Both the position numbers and the translations under genes were made by a program. The notes below the pieces were generated by a model. That model searched no databases. It saw only the letters and a list, made by a program, of their open reading frames with translations, and was not told where the DNA came from. From Gemmataceae bacterium (GTDB lineage: Bacteria; Planctomycetota; Planctomycetia; Gemmatales; Gemmataceae), in assembly GCA_019748295.1 (NCBI GenBank), contig JAIEPT010000053.1, positions 1 through 64,000 on the forward strand: DNA of 64,000 bases. The letters run 5' to 3'. Of this stretch, positions 17,031-26,182 are shown piece after piece. Numbering within the stretch: the stretch's first letter is position 1; each line of letters opens with the position of its first letter.

Positions 17031-19549
17031 GCACGGGCCTCCGCCACGTCACGAGGTTGGGTCATGCCGGCGAGCCACGCTTCGGCAAAAGGCGACGAAT
17101 CGGCCAACCAGCGTTGACGTATCGCTAATTGCGGCATGCGACGCAGCCAGCGCAACGCCGTCGCCACATCGCAGACGTCGGTCGACGTTTCCCGGCGCGC
17201 CTGACGCACCAGCGGAAAATCGGGATCGACGGCTCGCACTTCCTCGAAGAGCCGGCGCTCTTCCCAATCGCGTCCGCCGACGACGCGTCGGCCGCCGATC
17301 GGATTGCGAAGCACCATGAGGCCGATCCGCGACACGGCCGCGAATCGCTCGCGAAGGAGCGGGTGATCTTCGAGCAACCGCCGAAGCTCCTCCTCGGCAT
17401 TCGTCGGATCGAGCAAGCGCGCCCAATCGAACGCATGCCGGCGCGGATCGCCATCCACGAAAAAGAGAAGACCCAGATCGACGACCAGCGTCTGCAATGT
17501 TCGATGCCCGTCACGCCGAAGCCGTTCGTCGACCAGTTGCAATATCGCTTCGATGGCGGGCCGAGGAAGCGGAAGGTGCATCGCGACTTCGGTCCCCATG
17601 CCGCGGTCCACCTGCTCGATGAGGACGGATCCCAGGTCCGGCACTTCGCTGACCGCTTCTTGCAACGCGAGGAATCGGGCAAGTTCCGCAGCGGCCGCAG
17701 GACCGAGCTCCGCTTCTGCGGAAAGCCAAGCCGTGAGCGACGCTTCGCCATGCCGCGCCGCCTCGGCCGCCTGGCTGCGAAACAGAAACAGCCGCTCCGC
17801 CAACTCCGGCGCCAGCGACATCGGCCCGCTCGTCCATGTCGGCGTTGCGGGGCCCACCATCGCCTCGCGAGCCAAGAATGTTCGCCCGCGGCGACTCTGA
17901 AACTCGAGGCAGCGGCCACCGAGCAGGAAACGATCTCCCTCTTGCAATCGCGATGCGAACACGTCGTCCAACTCGCCGATCAGCAACGTCGGCTCATCCT
18001 CGTTACGGACGATCCGCACCTGGCACGGCTGATCGTCGATGATCGTTCCCATGTTGCGCCGCATCAATCGCGCGACTGCGGGCGACGCAATGGAGAACGA
18101 GTCCGCGGACCAACGAAGGCGAGCCGGCAACCAGTCGGACCGTTCCGCCGATGCTCCACTCAGGTAGCGCAGGCAGGCATCGAAATCCTCTTCCGAAAGA
18201 TTCGCATACGGCCCCGCGCGACGCACCACCTCAAGGGCCTCCTCGCGCGTCCAGGGCCGTTCCATCGCCATGCCGACCAGATGTTGGCACAACACATCGA
18301 GCGGAGCTTCGGGGATGGCGAGCGATTCGAGCTGCCCCATGCGACTGCAAATCGCCGTCGCGGCCGATTCGAGCAACTCGCTCGGATGGGCGGCCAGCAC
18401 AAGGCCGCGCCGCGGCTCGCCGGGCGTTCGTCCCGAGCGGCCCACGCGTTGCAGAAGCCGGACGACGCTGCCGGGCGGATGGATGAAGATTACTTGCTGG
18501 ACCGACCCGATATCGATGCCCAGTTCCAAGCTGGCACTGCTGACCACTGCCCACAATTTCCCCTGCTTCATCAGCCGCTCGGTCTGCCGGCGAACCGCGG
18601 CCGAGAGCGACGAGTGGTGCGGCGCGATCAACTCCGCCTGCTCGGGATAGCGGCGTTTCAGCGCCCACACGATCCGTTCCGCCATGCTGCGAACGTTGGA
18701 AAAGATCAGCGTCGTCCGCCGTTGCGTCAGTTCCGGGTGCAGGCGATCGAGCAGCCGCCGCATGAAGCCTGCCTGCACATCGTCATCGCCCGGAGGGAGC
18801 GGTTCGATGGTCAGTTCCAGCGGAGTTTCGTCATCCGCTTGCGCGACGGTGCACGATCGCTGCGGGCCGACAAGGTAAACCGCGGCCCGTGCGAGCGGCA
18901 GGCAGGTCGCACTTAGGCCGATGCGTTGGGGCGGACTTTCCGCCATGGCTTCGAGGCGTTCGAGCGAGAGCGCCAGGTCCGCTCCTCGCTTGCTCACCGC
19001 GAGAGCATGCAACTCATCGATCACGACCCAACGCACGAACCGAAACAAGCCGATGGCCCGCGCATGGGTCAGCATCGTCGCCAGGCTTTCCGGCGTCGTC
19101 AGCAGAATGCGCGGCGGCTCGTCCCACATCTTGCGCCGCGCGCGATCGGAGGTATCGCCCGTGCGAACGCCGACCGAGATGTCGATCGCATCGAGCCCGT
19201 GAAGGTCCGCAACCTCGACGAGATGCCGTTTGAGATTCTTCTTCGCATCCCGCACCAACGCTTTGAGCGGCGCGACGTAAAGACAGGTTCCATGCCCGTC
19301 CCCCTCCGTCATCATGCGGGACAGGATCGGAGCGAAAGCCGCCAGCGTTTTGCCTTTGCCCGTCGGGGCTGCGAGCAGGACATGTTCGCCGCGAGCGACG
19401 GCAGGCCATGCGAAGCGCTGTGCAAGAGTCGGCTGCGGGAACGAGTGCGAAAACCAGGCGGCGATTTGCGGAGACAGCGAATCCAGCGCGGCGGACTGCG
19501 TCGCCGGCAGATGCAGATAACGAAGGGGGGCGGCAGCGTCCGATGCCAT
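17027..19549 (-). CDS. Ligase-associated DEXH-box (Lhr-like) helicase
   Basis: About 840 residues. Walker A is APTGKGKT at 61-68, the DEXH box reads VVIDELHAL, and the second RecA domain has QVIFIHPPGSVVRLLQRVGRSGRTPGEPRRG. The C-terminal half is the Lhr-type DNA-binding region. Proteins of this size next to PdeM belong to the ligase-associated DNA damage response helicases, 3'-5' DNA translocases. The open frame extends to 19798, but the extra residues are translated from a palindromic repeat, so the start is taken at 19549 (19573 is an alternative). It is the first gene of a two-gene operon with pdeM. Confidence 0.9.
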   Translation of the reverse strand: MASDAAAPLRYLHLPATQSAALDSLSPQIAAWFSHSFPQPTLAQRFAWPAVARGEHVLLAAPTGKGKTLAAFAPILSRMMTEGDGHGTCLYVAPLKALVRDAKKNLKRHLVEVADLHGLDAIDISVGVRTGDTSDRARRKMWDEPPRILLTTPESLATMLTHARAIGLFRFVRWVVIDELHALAVSKRGADLALSLERLEAMAESPPQRIGLSATCLPLARAAVYLVGPQRSCTVAQADDETPLELTIEPLPPGDDDVQAGFMRRLLDRLHPELTQRRTTLIFSNVRSMAERIVWALKRRYPEQAELIAPHHSSLSAAVRRQTERLMKQGKLWAVVSSASLELGIDIGSVQQVIFIHPPGSVVRLLQRVGRSGRTPGEPRRGLVLAAHPSELLESAATAICSRMGQLESLAIPEAPLDVLCQHLVGMAMERPWTREEALEVVRRAGPYANLSEEDFDACLRYLSGASAERSDWLPARLRWSADSFSIASPAVARLMRRNMGTIIDDQPCQVRIVRNEDEPTLLIGELDDVFASRLQEGDRFLLGGRCLEFQSRRGRTFLAREAMVGPATPTWTSGPMSLAPELAERLFLFRSQAAEAARHGEASLTAWLSAEAELGPAAAAELARFLALQEAVSEVPDLGSVLIEQVDRGMGTEVAMHLPLPRPAIEAILQLVDERLRRDGHRTLQTLVVDLGLLFFVDGDPRRHAFDWARLLDPTNAEEELRRLLEDHPLLRERFAAVSRIGLMVLRNPIGGRRVVGGRDWEERRLFEEVRAVDPDFPLVRQARRETSTDVCDVATALRWLRRMPQLAIRQRWLADSSPFAEAWLAGMTQPRDVAEARA

Positions 19550-19642
19550 GGCATTCCTTGCAACGCGGCCCATCGCCGCTGCGTATAGTTTACGCAACGC
19601 AAGTTCGTCCGTCTCAAACGTCTGCTTATGGATGGCGAGAAC

Positions 19643-19769
19643 TGCATTTCTCCCCTCTCCCTCCGGGAGAGCCGGGAGAGGGGCCGGGGGTGAGGGCGTG
19701 CGACGAAGCGTTGCACCACAAAAAGGCACCCTCACCCCAACCCTCTCCCGGGGGGAGAGGGAGAAATGC
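19643..19769. repeat. Palindromic repeat family B, copy 3
   Basis: Arms GCATTTCTCCCCTCTCCC and its complement, with inner GGGGGTGAGGG/CCCTCACCCC, form a nested hairpin in the divergent gap between the helicase and the lipase genes. Confidence 0.88.
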
Positions 19770-19834
19770 AAATGCCGCCAGCCCCTCGCTTGCGACATAG
19801 AATTCGGCTAACGCCGCTTTGTGAGTTCCTGCCT

Positions 19835-20608
19835 ATGATTCCTCGCCTGCGGGCGCCTATCGTCCTTGTTCATGGCCTGTTCGGTTTCGACCGGGTCAAG
19901 TTCGGCCATCTCACCCTCATGAGCTATTTCCCAGGCATTGCCGAGGGATTGGCGAATGCCGGCAACCACGTCCTCATCCCGGCTCTGAGCCCAACGGGCT
20001 CCATCGCCGATCGCGCGATGCAGCTCAAGCGATTCCTGCTCAGCTCCGACGTCGAAGGCCCGTACCACATCATCGCCCACAGCATGGGCGGGCTCGATAG
20101 CCGCTATATGATCTCGAAGCTCGGCATGGCGGAACACGTCATTTCCTTGACGACGCTAGGGACGCCGCATCGGGGATCGCCGTTCGCCGATTGGGCCGTG
20201 CGGAAAGTGGAACGCGTCGTCCGCCCCGCGCTGACGATGCTCGGCATTCCGTCCGAGGGCTTCTACGATTTGATGACGGAACGCTGTCGCCGATTCGACG
20301 AAGACACGCCCAATTGTCCCACCGTGCATTATCAATCGATCGGCGGCGCCTACGAGGCGTCCTTCCGCCGGCCCGAATGGCTGTTGCCGTTCCACATCGT
20401 TCACAGCGAAGAAGGGCCCAACGACGGCGTCGTGTCGCTGAAATCCGCCCAGTTCGGCGACTGGTTCGAAGCCTGGCCCGGCGACCACTTCAGCCTCGTC
20501 AACTGGTTCGGCGTCAACCACCCCGAACGCCCCATGAGCCGCAATCCGCTTGCGCGCTACCAGCACCTGCTGGAGCGCTTGCAGCAATTGCCATCGGAGC
20601 GAGAATAG
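19835..20608 (+). CDS. Alpha/beta-hydrolase lipase
   Basis: A 257-residue esterase/lipase of the triacylglycerol lipase type. The oxyanion strand APIVLVHGLFGFDR (7-20) and the nucleophile elbow AHSMGG with S83 are clear. GTPHRGSPFADW follows, and NDGVVSL plus the late GDHFSLVNW give likely Asp and His members of the triad. There is no signal peptide, so it may be cytosolic or exported by another route. The start at 19835 is chosen because upstream residues are non-conserved. Its stop codon touches the left inverted repeat of a transposase element. Confidence 0.88.
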   Translation: MIPRLRAPIVLVHGLFGFDRVKFGHLTLMSYFPGIAEGLANAGNHVLIPALSPTGSIADRAMQLKRFLLSSDVEGPYHIIAHSMGGLDSRYMISKLGMAEHVISLTTLGTPHRGSPFADWAVRKVERVVRPALTMLGIPSEGFYDLMTERCRRFDEDTPNCPTVHYQSIGGAYEASFRRPEWLLPFHIVHSEEGPNDGVVSLKSAQFGDWFEAWPGDHFSLVNWFGVNHPERPMSRNPLARYQHLLERLQQLPSERE

Positions 20609-20637
20609 AGTGGTCCTCACGCTCCGCGTGAGGTCAG
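20608..20637. repeat. Left 30-bp inverted repeat of the transposase element
   Basis: GAGTGGTCCTCACGCTCCGC and ten more bases, itself a small hairpin (CTCACG/CGTGAG). It is the exact reverse complement of 21382-21411. This is a REP-like sequence expected to be the substrate of the adjacent Y1 transposase. Confidence 0.9.
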
Positions 20638-20676
20638 GCGCGACTTGGTCAACTGACCCAAAAACATGAATCGTCC

Positions 20677-21338
20677 ATGAATCGCAACCCAATGCAATTC
20701 TTTGATCCGTCTGAATCCGTGTCGCTCATTGAACGCCGGTTACCCCACTGGTCGCAAGCCGGCGCCGTTGCATTCATCACTTGGCGAACATGGGATTCGT
20801 TGCCCGCGGCAGTCGTTGCACAGCGGCAGAACGATCGCAGCGATTGGCTTCGCAAGCACAGCATCGATCCGCAATCGGCTGACTGGAACGTGAAGCTGCA
20901 AAAGCTCGATGCGAACTTGCGATCGGAATTCGCCGCAATGCTTTCGGATCGGTGGAACGAGCATCTGGATGCTTGCCATGGAGCATGCCCGTTTCGCCGG
21001 TCTGATCTTTCAAGAATCGTCGGCGAGAGCCTTTTGCACTTTGACGGCGACCGATACGACATGACCGACTTCGTCGTCATGCCCAATCACGTGCACTTAA
21101 TGGCTGCTTTTCCAAACGAACAGGTCATGCTGGATCAGTGCGAGTCGTGGAAGCACTTTACCGCATCAAAGATCAATCGCCTACTTCAACGAAGGGTCGG
21201 TTTTGGCAGCAGGATGGGTTCGATCATCTGGTCAGGTCACAGGCACAGTTCGATTATTTACGGGAATACTTCGCCAAGAACCCGGAAAAAGCGATGCTGA
21301 AAGACGGCGAGTTTGTGACCTACTCAAAGTCGCTTTGA
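20677..21338 (+). pseudogene. REP-associated tyrosine transposase, frameshifted
   Basis: The first frame (from 20677) encodes the Y1-type transposase fold: AFITWRT at the start, then DFVVMPNHVHLMA with the HUH histidine pair, and ESWKHFTASKINRLLQ carrying the likely region of the catalytic tyrosine helix. At about 21187-21195 the reading must step back one base to continue with GRFWQQDGFDHLVRS and FDYLREYFAKNPEKA, the conserved C-terminus, ending at 21338. The first frame alone runs on into nonsense until 21300. This fits a one-base deletion. Sequence on both sides is otherwise well preserved, so the break is recent. Flanking 30-bp inverted repeats identify it as a RAYT/REP pair. Confidence 0.88.
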
Positions 21339-21381
21339 TTCTGACTGCATTGAGATTCGCGGGCTGCAGACGAAGTCGCCG

Positions 21382-21437
21382 CTGACCTCACGCGGAGCGT
21401 GAGGACCACTCTCATAGAGCGTGAGGACTACTCTCAC
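21382..21437. repeat. Right inverted repeat plus a degenerate extra copy
   Basis: 21382-21411 is the perfect complement of the left repeat. A second, partial copy (GAGCGTGAGGACTACTCTCA) follows at 21418-21437 and overlaps the stop codon of the convergent cytochrome gene. Confidence 0.85.
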
Positions 21438-24310
21438 TTCCTCAGATACTCAATCAAGTCCGCGAAATCGCGGGGCGGCAGTTCCTTCTCCATCCCCTCG
21501 GGCATCAGCGATTTGCCGGTGCTGGCGAGCGATTCGAGATCGGTTCGCAGAAGGTCATGCCGTTTGCCGTCGGCGGCGACGAGGGTGATGCTGTTGCCGG
21601 TCTCCTGGGCGAGGATGCCGGTCAGCGTTTTGCCGCTCTTGGTGACGGCGACGTAGTTGAGGTAGCGTGCTTCCACGGCACGGTTCGGATCGAGGATCGC
21701 GACCAAGAGCGCCTCGGGCGAGCGATCCTTGACCGACGCCAAATCCGGCCCCACATCCTGCCCCTTCCCGTCGAACTTGTGGCACACGGCACAATGCTTG
21801 GCGAAAATCTTCGCTCCGGAGGCCGAGTCTACCTTCTTGAATTGATGCAGCCAATAGTCGTTGACGACCTTCGCCCGATCCGCATCCGTCGCCGCCCCAA
21901 ACAGCTTCCGCGCCCGTTCCCGAATGGCACGCTCCGGATGATCCGTCAATTTCGTGCGGCGAATGCTGTCGATCTCCGCGGGGGCGATATGTTTGGAGTC
22001 AAGTTGGTCGAGTAAGATGCGGGTGGATAAGGGCGAAGAAAGCACATAGTCGAGAACCGTCGTTCGTCGTTTCGGACTGAGCACCTTCCAACTCCTGAAG
22101 ACCAAGATCGCTCGCGCCGGGTCGGCGGGCTGTGCAAGAGCCGTGACGGCGGCTTCCTGCAGCGCACCGGAATTTTGGGCGCCCAAGAAAGGCGCAATCA
22201 AGCGAATGTCGTCCACCGTATCTCCAAGCCCGTTGAGAAACTCGATGGCACGGATCCTCTTCGCTTCGGTGGCGGCTTCATCCTGGAGAATGGTGCGTGC
22301 TCGATCTGCAAGTGCCAAAACCTGGCTCACGATATTCGCGTCTTGCTTTCCGACAGCTTCCTTAAGCCAATCGACAGGCGACTTCGGGCCTTTGGGGAGG
22401 AGGGATGCAGCCGCGATGAGCGATGCCATTGCTTCTTCATCGGGCAAGTCCTTCTTGGACAACCGATGTGCGACGATGGCAAGCACGGGCTCAGGACCGA
22501 GACGAGCAGCGTATAGCATCACTGCCTGGGGAACCTCATCCGTTCTCTGCAGAAAGTTGGATAGAAAACGCGGTGCGGTGTTCGCATTCAACGAACTCAG
22601 GACCATGGCAACGAACTCCGCTTCTTTGCGGAACTTTGCCGTGGATTCGGCAAGCGATTCCATTGGGACGTGAATGCCCAATCGGCCGCACAGCGCCGCA
22701 GCTTGCTGACGTACCACCGGGCTGTCATCAAATAGCAAGCGGCCCACTTTGGAGGGCAAGGAGCCGATATCCCAGCGGGCGCGTCCCAAATCGAAGGTTG
22801 CGAGTGCCGCCTTGCGAACCTCTGGATACGGGTCGTCGAGGGCCTTCATAACGACCTCGGCCGAATCATCACCAAGCGGAAGAGCGGCGAGAGCGGCCAC
22901 CCGAACTTTGGGCTCTCGATGCTTTGCAAGCAGCGTTACGATCTTCGCTCGGCTGAGGGCACTGGGATACTCGGCGATCAGCCGAACCGCGTGATCGCGA
23001 ACCCACCCGCTCGGATGCGCTAAGGCTTCTTCCAAAAGACGTGAACGTGGTTCTACTAGCTGCGGCACTTCCCGAGGCGCATATTTGATTGGCCGCACAC
23101 GATAGATGCGGCCCTTGTCGTGCCCCGCCCTGATGTCCACTTTCTTCTGCCAGTCCTTCGGGATCCACTCCGGGTGCTCGATCACCTGGCGGTACATGTC
23201 GGCGATCCAGAGGCAGCCATCGGGGCCGAGGGCGACGGTTGTGGGGCGGAACCAGTTGTCGCTGGATGCCAAGAACTCCGATTCCTTTTCGTCCGCGGCC
23301 CGTCGGCTGGTGAAGGTGATTCCTTTGCGTTCCATGATTTCGCGGTGGATGAGGTTGTGCACGGGTTCGCAGACGAAACTGTTGCCGTAGAACTCGGGGC
23401 CGAAGAAGTCGTCGCGATAAATCATCGCGCTGCAGGCGGAGGTGAAATGGTTGAGCCCGGCCGGCGAATTGAATCGCGGTTGCGGCTTCGAGATCGGATA
23501 CACGCGCGAGGCGCCCGGCGTCGCCGATACGTCGATCTTCGCCGCCGGCGGGATGAGATACGGGTTGCGTCTCATGTAGTGCTCTTCGAGCACGAAGTGA
23601 TAGAGCGGATTTGTGTTGTTGCAGCCGAACCAGTTGCCGAAATCATCGCGGCAACGGCCGAACTGCGTCTGCCCGGTCGCGGTCTCGAACTCGCCCGTGT
23701 CCGGCTTCAGCCGAAAATCGCGACCGCGGATATCGACCTTTTTGCCGGTCTTCACCGACGTCACTTCGCCCCCCGAATCGCCGTTGGCTCCGTAGTACCA
23801 GCCGTCGAGGCCATAGACGAGCCCATTGACGCGATGCTGCTGATTCCCTGCCTTGAAGCCGGTGAAGAACACTTCCTTCTTGTCGGCTTTGCCGTCGCCA
23901 TCCGCGTCTTCGGCATAGAAGATGTCCGGGGCGCAGGTGACCAGCACGCCCTTCTTCCAAGGCGTGACGCCGGTGGGAAACGACAGCCCTTCCATGAAAA
24001 GGGTCGCCTTGTCGTAAGGCCCATCCGCCCGCGATTTCTCGAGAATCTTGATCCGCCCGCCCCCCTTCTTGTCGGGCGTCCCCAGCGGATAGTCCCCCAT
24101 TTCGACGACCCAAAACTTGCCGTCGGGCCCCCACGCGAAGGCGATCGGATCCTGCACCACCGGCTCATGGGCCATCAGCTCGACCACGAACCCCGGCCGA
24201 ACCTTGATGCACTTCAGCGAATCCTGCGGCGACTTGGGGCCATCGTCGAGCGGCTGACCGTTGGCGATGAGGGGGACGACGAGCGACACGAGAGCGAAGG
24301 CGAAACGCAT
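21434..24310 (-). CDS. Planctomycete dehydrogenase/HEAT/cytochrome c protein
   Basis: A 958-residue exported protein. A signal peptide (MRFAFALVSLVVPLIANG) precedes a beta-propeller of the planctomycete membrane-bound dehydrogenase type (VRPGFVVELMAHEPVVQDP, FWVVEMGDYP, ADGDGKADKKEVFFTGF). From about residue 500 there are HEAT-like repeats, and near the C-terminus a c-type heme site CAVCH at 840-844 with MPEGMEKELPP as candidate axial-ligand region. It is probably a periplasmic oxidoreductase acting on sugars or polysaccharide breakdown products. The start at 24310 is set by the signal peptide; the longer open frame reads through a palindrome. Confidence 0.88.
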   Translation of the reverse strand: MRFAFALVSLVVPLIANGQPLDDGPKSPQDSLKCIKVRPGFVVELMAHEPVVQDPIAFAWGPDGKFWVVEMGDYPLGTPDKKGGGRIKILEKSRADGPYDKATLFMEGLSFPTGVTPWKKGVLVTCAPDIFYAEDADGDGKADKKEVFFTGFKAGNQQHRVNGLVYGLDGWYYGANGDSGGEVTSVKTGKKVDIRGRDFRLKPDTGEFETATGQTQFGRCRDDFGNWFGCNNTNPLYHFVLEEHYMRRNPYLIPPAAKIDVSATPGASRVYPISKPQPRFNSPAGLNHFTSACSAMIYRDDFFGPEFYGNSFVCEPVHNLIHREIMERKGITFTSRRAADEKESEFLASSDNWFRPTTVALGPDGCLWIADMYRQVIEHPEWIPKDWQKKVDIRAGHDKGRIYRVRPIKYAPREVPQLVEPRSRLLEEALAHPSGWVRDHAVRLIAEYPSALSRAKIVTLLAKHREPKVRVAALAALPLGDDSAEVVMKALDDPYPEVRKAALATFDLGRARWDIGSLPSKVGRLLFDDSPVVRQQAAALCGRLGIHVPMESLAESTAKFRKEAEFVAMVLSSLNANTAPRFLSNFLQRTDEVPQAVMLYAARLGPEPVLAIVAHRLSKKDLPDEEAMASLIAAASLLPKGPKSPVDWLKEAVGKQDANIVSQVLALADRARTILQDEAATEAKRIRAIEFLNGLGDTVDDIRLIAPFLGAQNSGALQEAAVTALAQPADPARAILVFRSWKVLSPKRRTTVLDYVLSSPLSTRILLDQLDSKHIAPAEIDSIRRTKLTDHPERAIRERARKLFGAATDADRAKVVNDYWLHQFKKVDSASGAKIFAKHCAVCHKFDGKGQDVGPDLASVKDRSPEALLVAILDPNRAVEARYLNYVAVTKSGKTLTGILAQETGNSITLVAADGKRHDLLRTDLESLASTGKSLMPEGMEKELPPRDFADLIEYLRK

Positions 24311-24389
24311 GACGGGCTCCATGCGGGGAGATGGATGCGTTCGATGGTAGTCGAAGCGGGACGCGGCGCGAAGAGACAGGAGTGGTTTC

Positions 24390-24468
24390 AAGCCCAGGGG
24401 CGAGCGCAGCGAGCTCCTGGGTTCCGGACCGTGAACCCAGGAACTCGCTGCGCTCGCCCCTGGGCTTT
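24390..24468. repeat. Palindromic repeat family C, copy 2
   Basis: Near-perfect 35-base arms around an 8-base loop (AAGCCCAGGGGCGAGCGCAG at the left edge). It lies between the thioesterase stop and the cytochrome gene start. Confidence 0.9.
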
Positions 24469-24476
24469 GAGGGAAC

Positions 24477-24899
24477 TCATTTCCCATCCACGCGCGATTG
24501 CAGCAGCTTCCGGATCTCCTCGGGAATCTCCATCGATTCCATCTTCTGCTCCTCCGCCATCCGGCAACAGACCGCGGTCGAACGGCCAGTCGCGATCGGT
24601 TGGCCCGCGAGGGTGAATGCGAAGCGGTAGCTGATCGACTTGGAGCCGATGCGTTCGATGGCGACATCGATATCGACGACGTCGTCGAATCGCAGCGGAC
24701 GGATGTAATCGCAGCCGACGGAGACGCGCGGGAAGCCGATCGGCACCTCTTGATGGAGCAGCTTGACCGAGAGGCCGAGCGAGCGGAGAAACTCGACCTC
24801 GGCGAATTCCATGTAGCGGAAATAGTTCGCGAAGTGGACGATGCCGACCATGTCCGTGTCGCAGAAATCGACGCGGCGGCTGCAGCGGAAAGGGGTCAT
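24477..24899 (-). CDS. YbgC-like acyl-CoA thioesterase
   Basis: A 140-residue hot-dog fold thioesterase. The 4-hydroxybenzoyl-CoA thioesterase motif reads FCDTDMVGIVHFANYFRYME, with the catalytic aspartate at about residue 16. The rest (VGCDYIRPLRFDDVVDIDV) fits the family. It hydrolyses acyl-CoA, and the substrate is not predictable. The start codon overlaps the stop of the upstream glycosyltransferase by 4 bases (ATGA), so it is the last gene of a three-gene run: dedA-like, glycosyltransferase, thioesterase. Confidence 0.9.
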   Translation of the reverse strand: MTPFRCSRRVDFCDTDMVGIVHFANYFRYMEFAEVEFLRSLGLSVKLLHQEVPIGFPRVSVGCDYIRPLRFDDVVDIDVAIERIGSKSISYRFAFTLAGQPIATGRSTAVCCRMAEEQKMESMEIPEEIRKLLQSRVDGK

Positions 24900-26182
24900 G
24901 TCACGTACCTCCGATAAATCGCCAGCGTCGCCTCGGCCATGGCGGCGGCGTTGAACTTCGTTTCCGCTGCTTCTCGTCCGCGCCGGCCCATCGCCTTCGC
25001 CTTCTCGGAGTCGCGAGCCAATTCGAGCCAACCGCGAGCGAGGGCATTGGGGTTGTTGTTTTCGACGATCAATCCGCCGCCGCCGAGTTCGGTCAGCTCG
25101 GGAAAGGATCCATGCCGCGGCTGCACCGTCGGCACTCCGTTGGCCCAGGCTTCGAGCACGTAAAGCCCCTTCGGTTCGCGGAACACTGCGGGAACCGACA
25201 GCACATCCAGGCTGTGCAAAAAGCGAACCTTCGAGGCATGGTCCGGCGAATCGACATGTTCGACTTCGTTCGCCAATCCTGCTTCCTTCAGCTTCGCCAT
25301 CTGCTCGTTGAAGTACTGCTTCTGATTTTCGCCCAACCAGCCGGACATCCGCAACCGTGAAGGGGGGGACGACGCATCCGCCCGATAGCGGAGGTAGGCA
25401 TCGATCAACACATGGAAACCCTTCTCGTGAGCGATGCGGGCGAAGTAGCCGATGGTGAAGGGGCGATCCGGCCGGGCCGCGGGGACGCTGTAGCCCTTGA
25501 GATTGATGCCGGGATAGACGACCTCCATCTTCTGCCGATCGATGCCCAGGTAGCCGGCCATGTAGTCCGCGTAATCACGGCTGGTGGAGACGAAACCGTC
25601 GATCGACTTGCAGTTTTCGCGGATCAGTTCGAGCGATCGCATGCGGTCCTTTTCGGGCAGCATGTCGAGGAAGACGTCGTCCCCTTGCAGCATGGCGAGA
25701 ATGGGAACGCCGAGCGCATCCTTGATGGCAGGGATCATTCCCGAGAGGAGCACATTGGTGAAGTGCAAGATCTGCGGCTTCGCTTCGTCCTTCAGAAAGG
25801 CGACGAGCTTCTCGATCTCCTTCTTCTGATGGCCATGCGTCCCTTCGAGCATGGAGATGGTGAGGTCGCCAAGCTGATCCGCCCGCGTCTTGACGGCGAA
25901 CCGCGAGATCCAACGCAGGAGGCGGGGAAAATCGAGCAAGCGATCCAGGAACCAGGGCGTCTTGCGGAAAAGGGACGACTTCTGCTGCAGGTAGACATTG
26001 ATGCCGCCGAAGAACACCCGGCTCTGCGAGACGTCCGCTTCGTCGGTGCGGATCGGCGTGTAAGTGGGAATCAGCAGAGCGTCATGCCCAAGGCCGACGA
26101 GCGCGGCTGCTAGCGTGTTGTCATGCATGCAACTGCCGCAATACATCCCCGCAGCGCCGGCAGTGACGTACGAAATCCTCAT
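24896..26182 (-). CDS. Glycosyltransferase, GT4-like
   Basis: A 428-residue GT-B glycosyltransferase. The N-terminal Rossmann half begins MRISYVTAGAAGMYCGSCMHDNTL. The C-terminal donor-binding half includes FTIGYFARIAHEKGFHVLIDA (about 230-250) and FREPKGLYVLEAWANGVPTV with the conserved EX7E-type acidic pair region. It probably transfers a sugar from an activated donor to a cell-envelope acceptor. The start at 26182 overlaps the upstream dedA stop by 4 bases. A longer open frame exists but is only the repeat-rich dedA tail read in another frame. Confidence 0.9.
   Translation of the reverse strand: MRISYVTAGAAGMYCGSCMHDNTLAAALVGLGHDALLIPTYTPIRTDEADVSQSRVFFGGINVYLQQKSSLFRKTPWFLDRLLDFPRLLRWISRFAVKTRADQLGDLTISMLEGTHGHQKKEIEKLVAFLKDEAKPQILHFTNVLLSGMIPAIKDALGVPILAMLQGDDVFLDMLPEKDRMRSLELIRENCKSIDGFVSTSRDYADYMAGYLGIDRQKMEVVYPGINLKGYSVPAARPDRPFTIGYFARIAHEKGFHVLIDAYLRYRADASSPPSRLRMSGWLGENQKQYFNEQMAKLKEAGLANEVEHVDSPDHASKVRFLHSLDVLSVPAVFREPKGLYVLEAWANGVPTVQPRHGSFPELTELGGGGLIVENNNPNALARGWLELARDSEKAKAMGRRGREAAETKFNAAAMAEATLAIYRRYVT

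Noticed and set aside
19550-19798. N-terminal extension of the Lhr-like helicase
   Set aside because: The added residues are the translation of a family B palindrome and are not helicase-like.
21187-21195. Programmed -1 frameshift in the transposase
   Set aside because: No typical slippery heptamer with a downstream pseudoknot is evident, and this family is not known to use one. A one-base deletion is more likely.
24311-24667. N-terminal extension of the large dehydrogenase/cytochrome
   Set aside because: The extension reads antisense through a family C palindrome and the thioesterase gene, and a good signal peptide starts at 24310.
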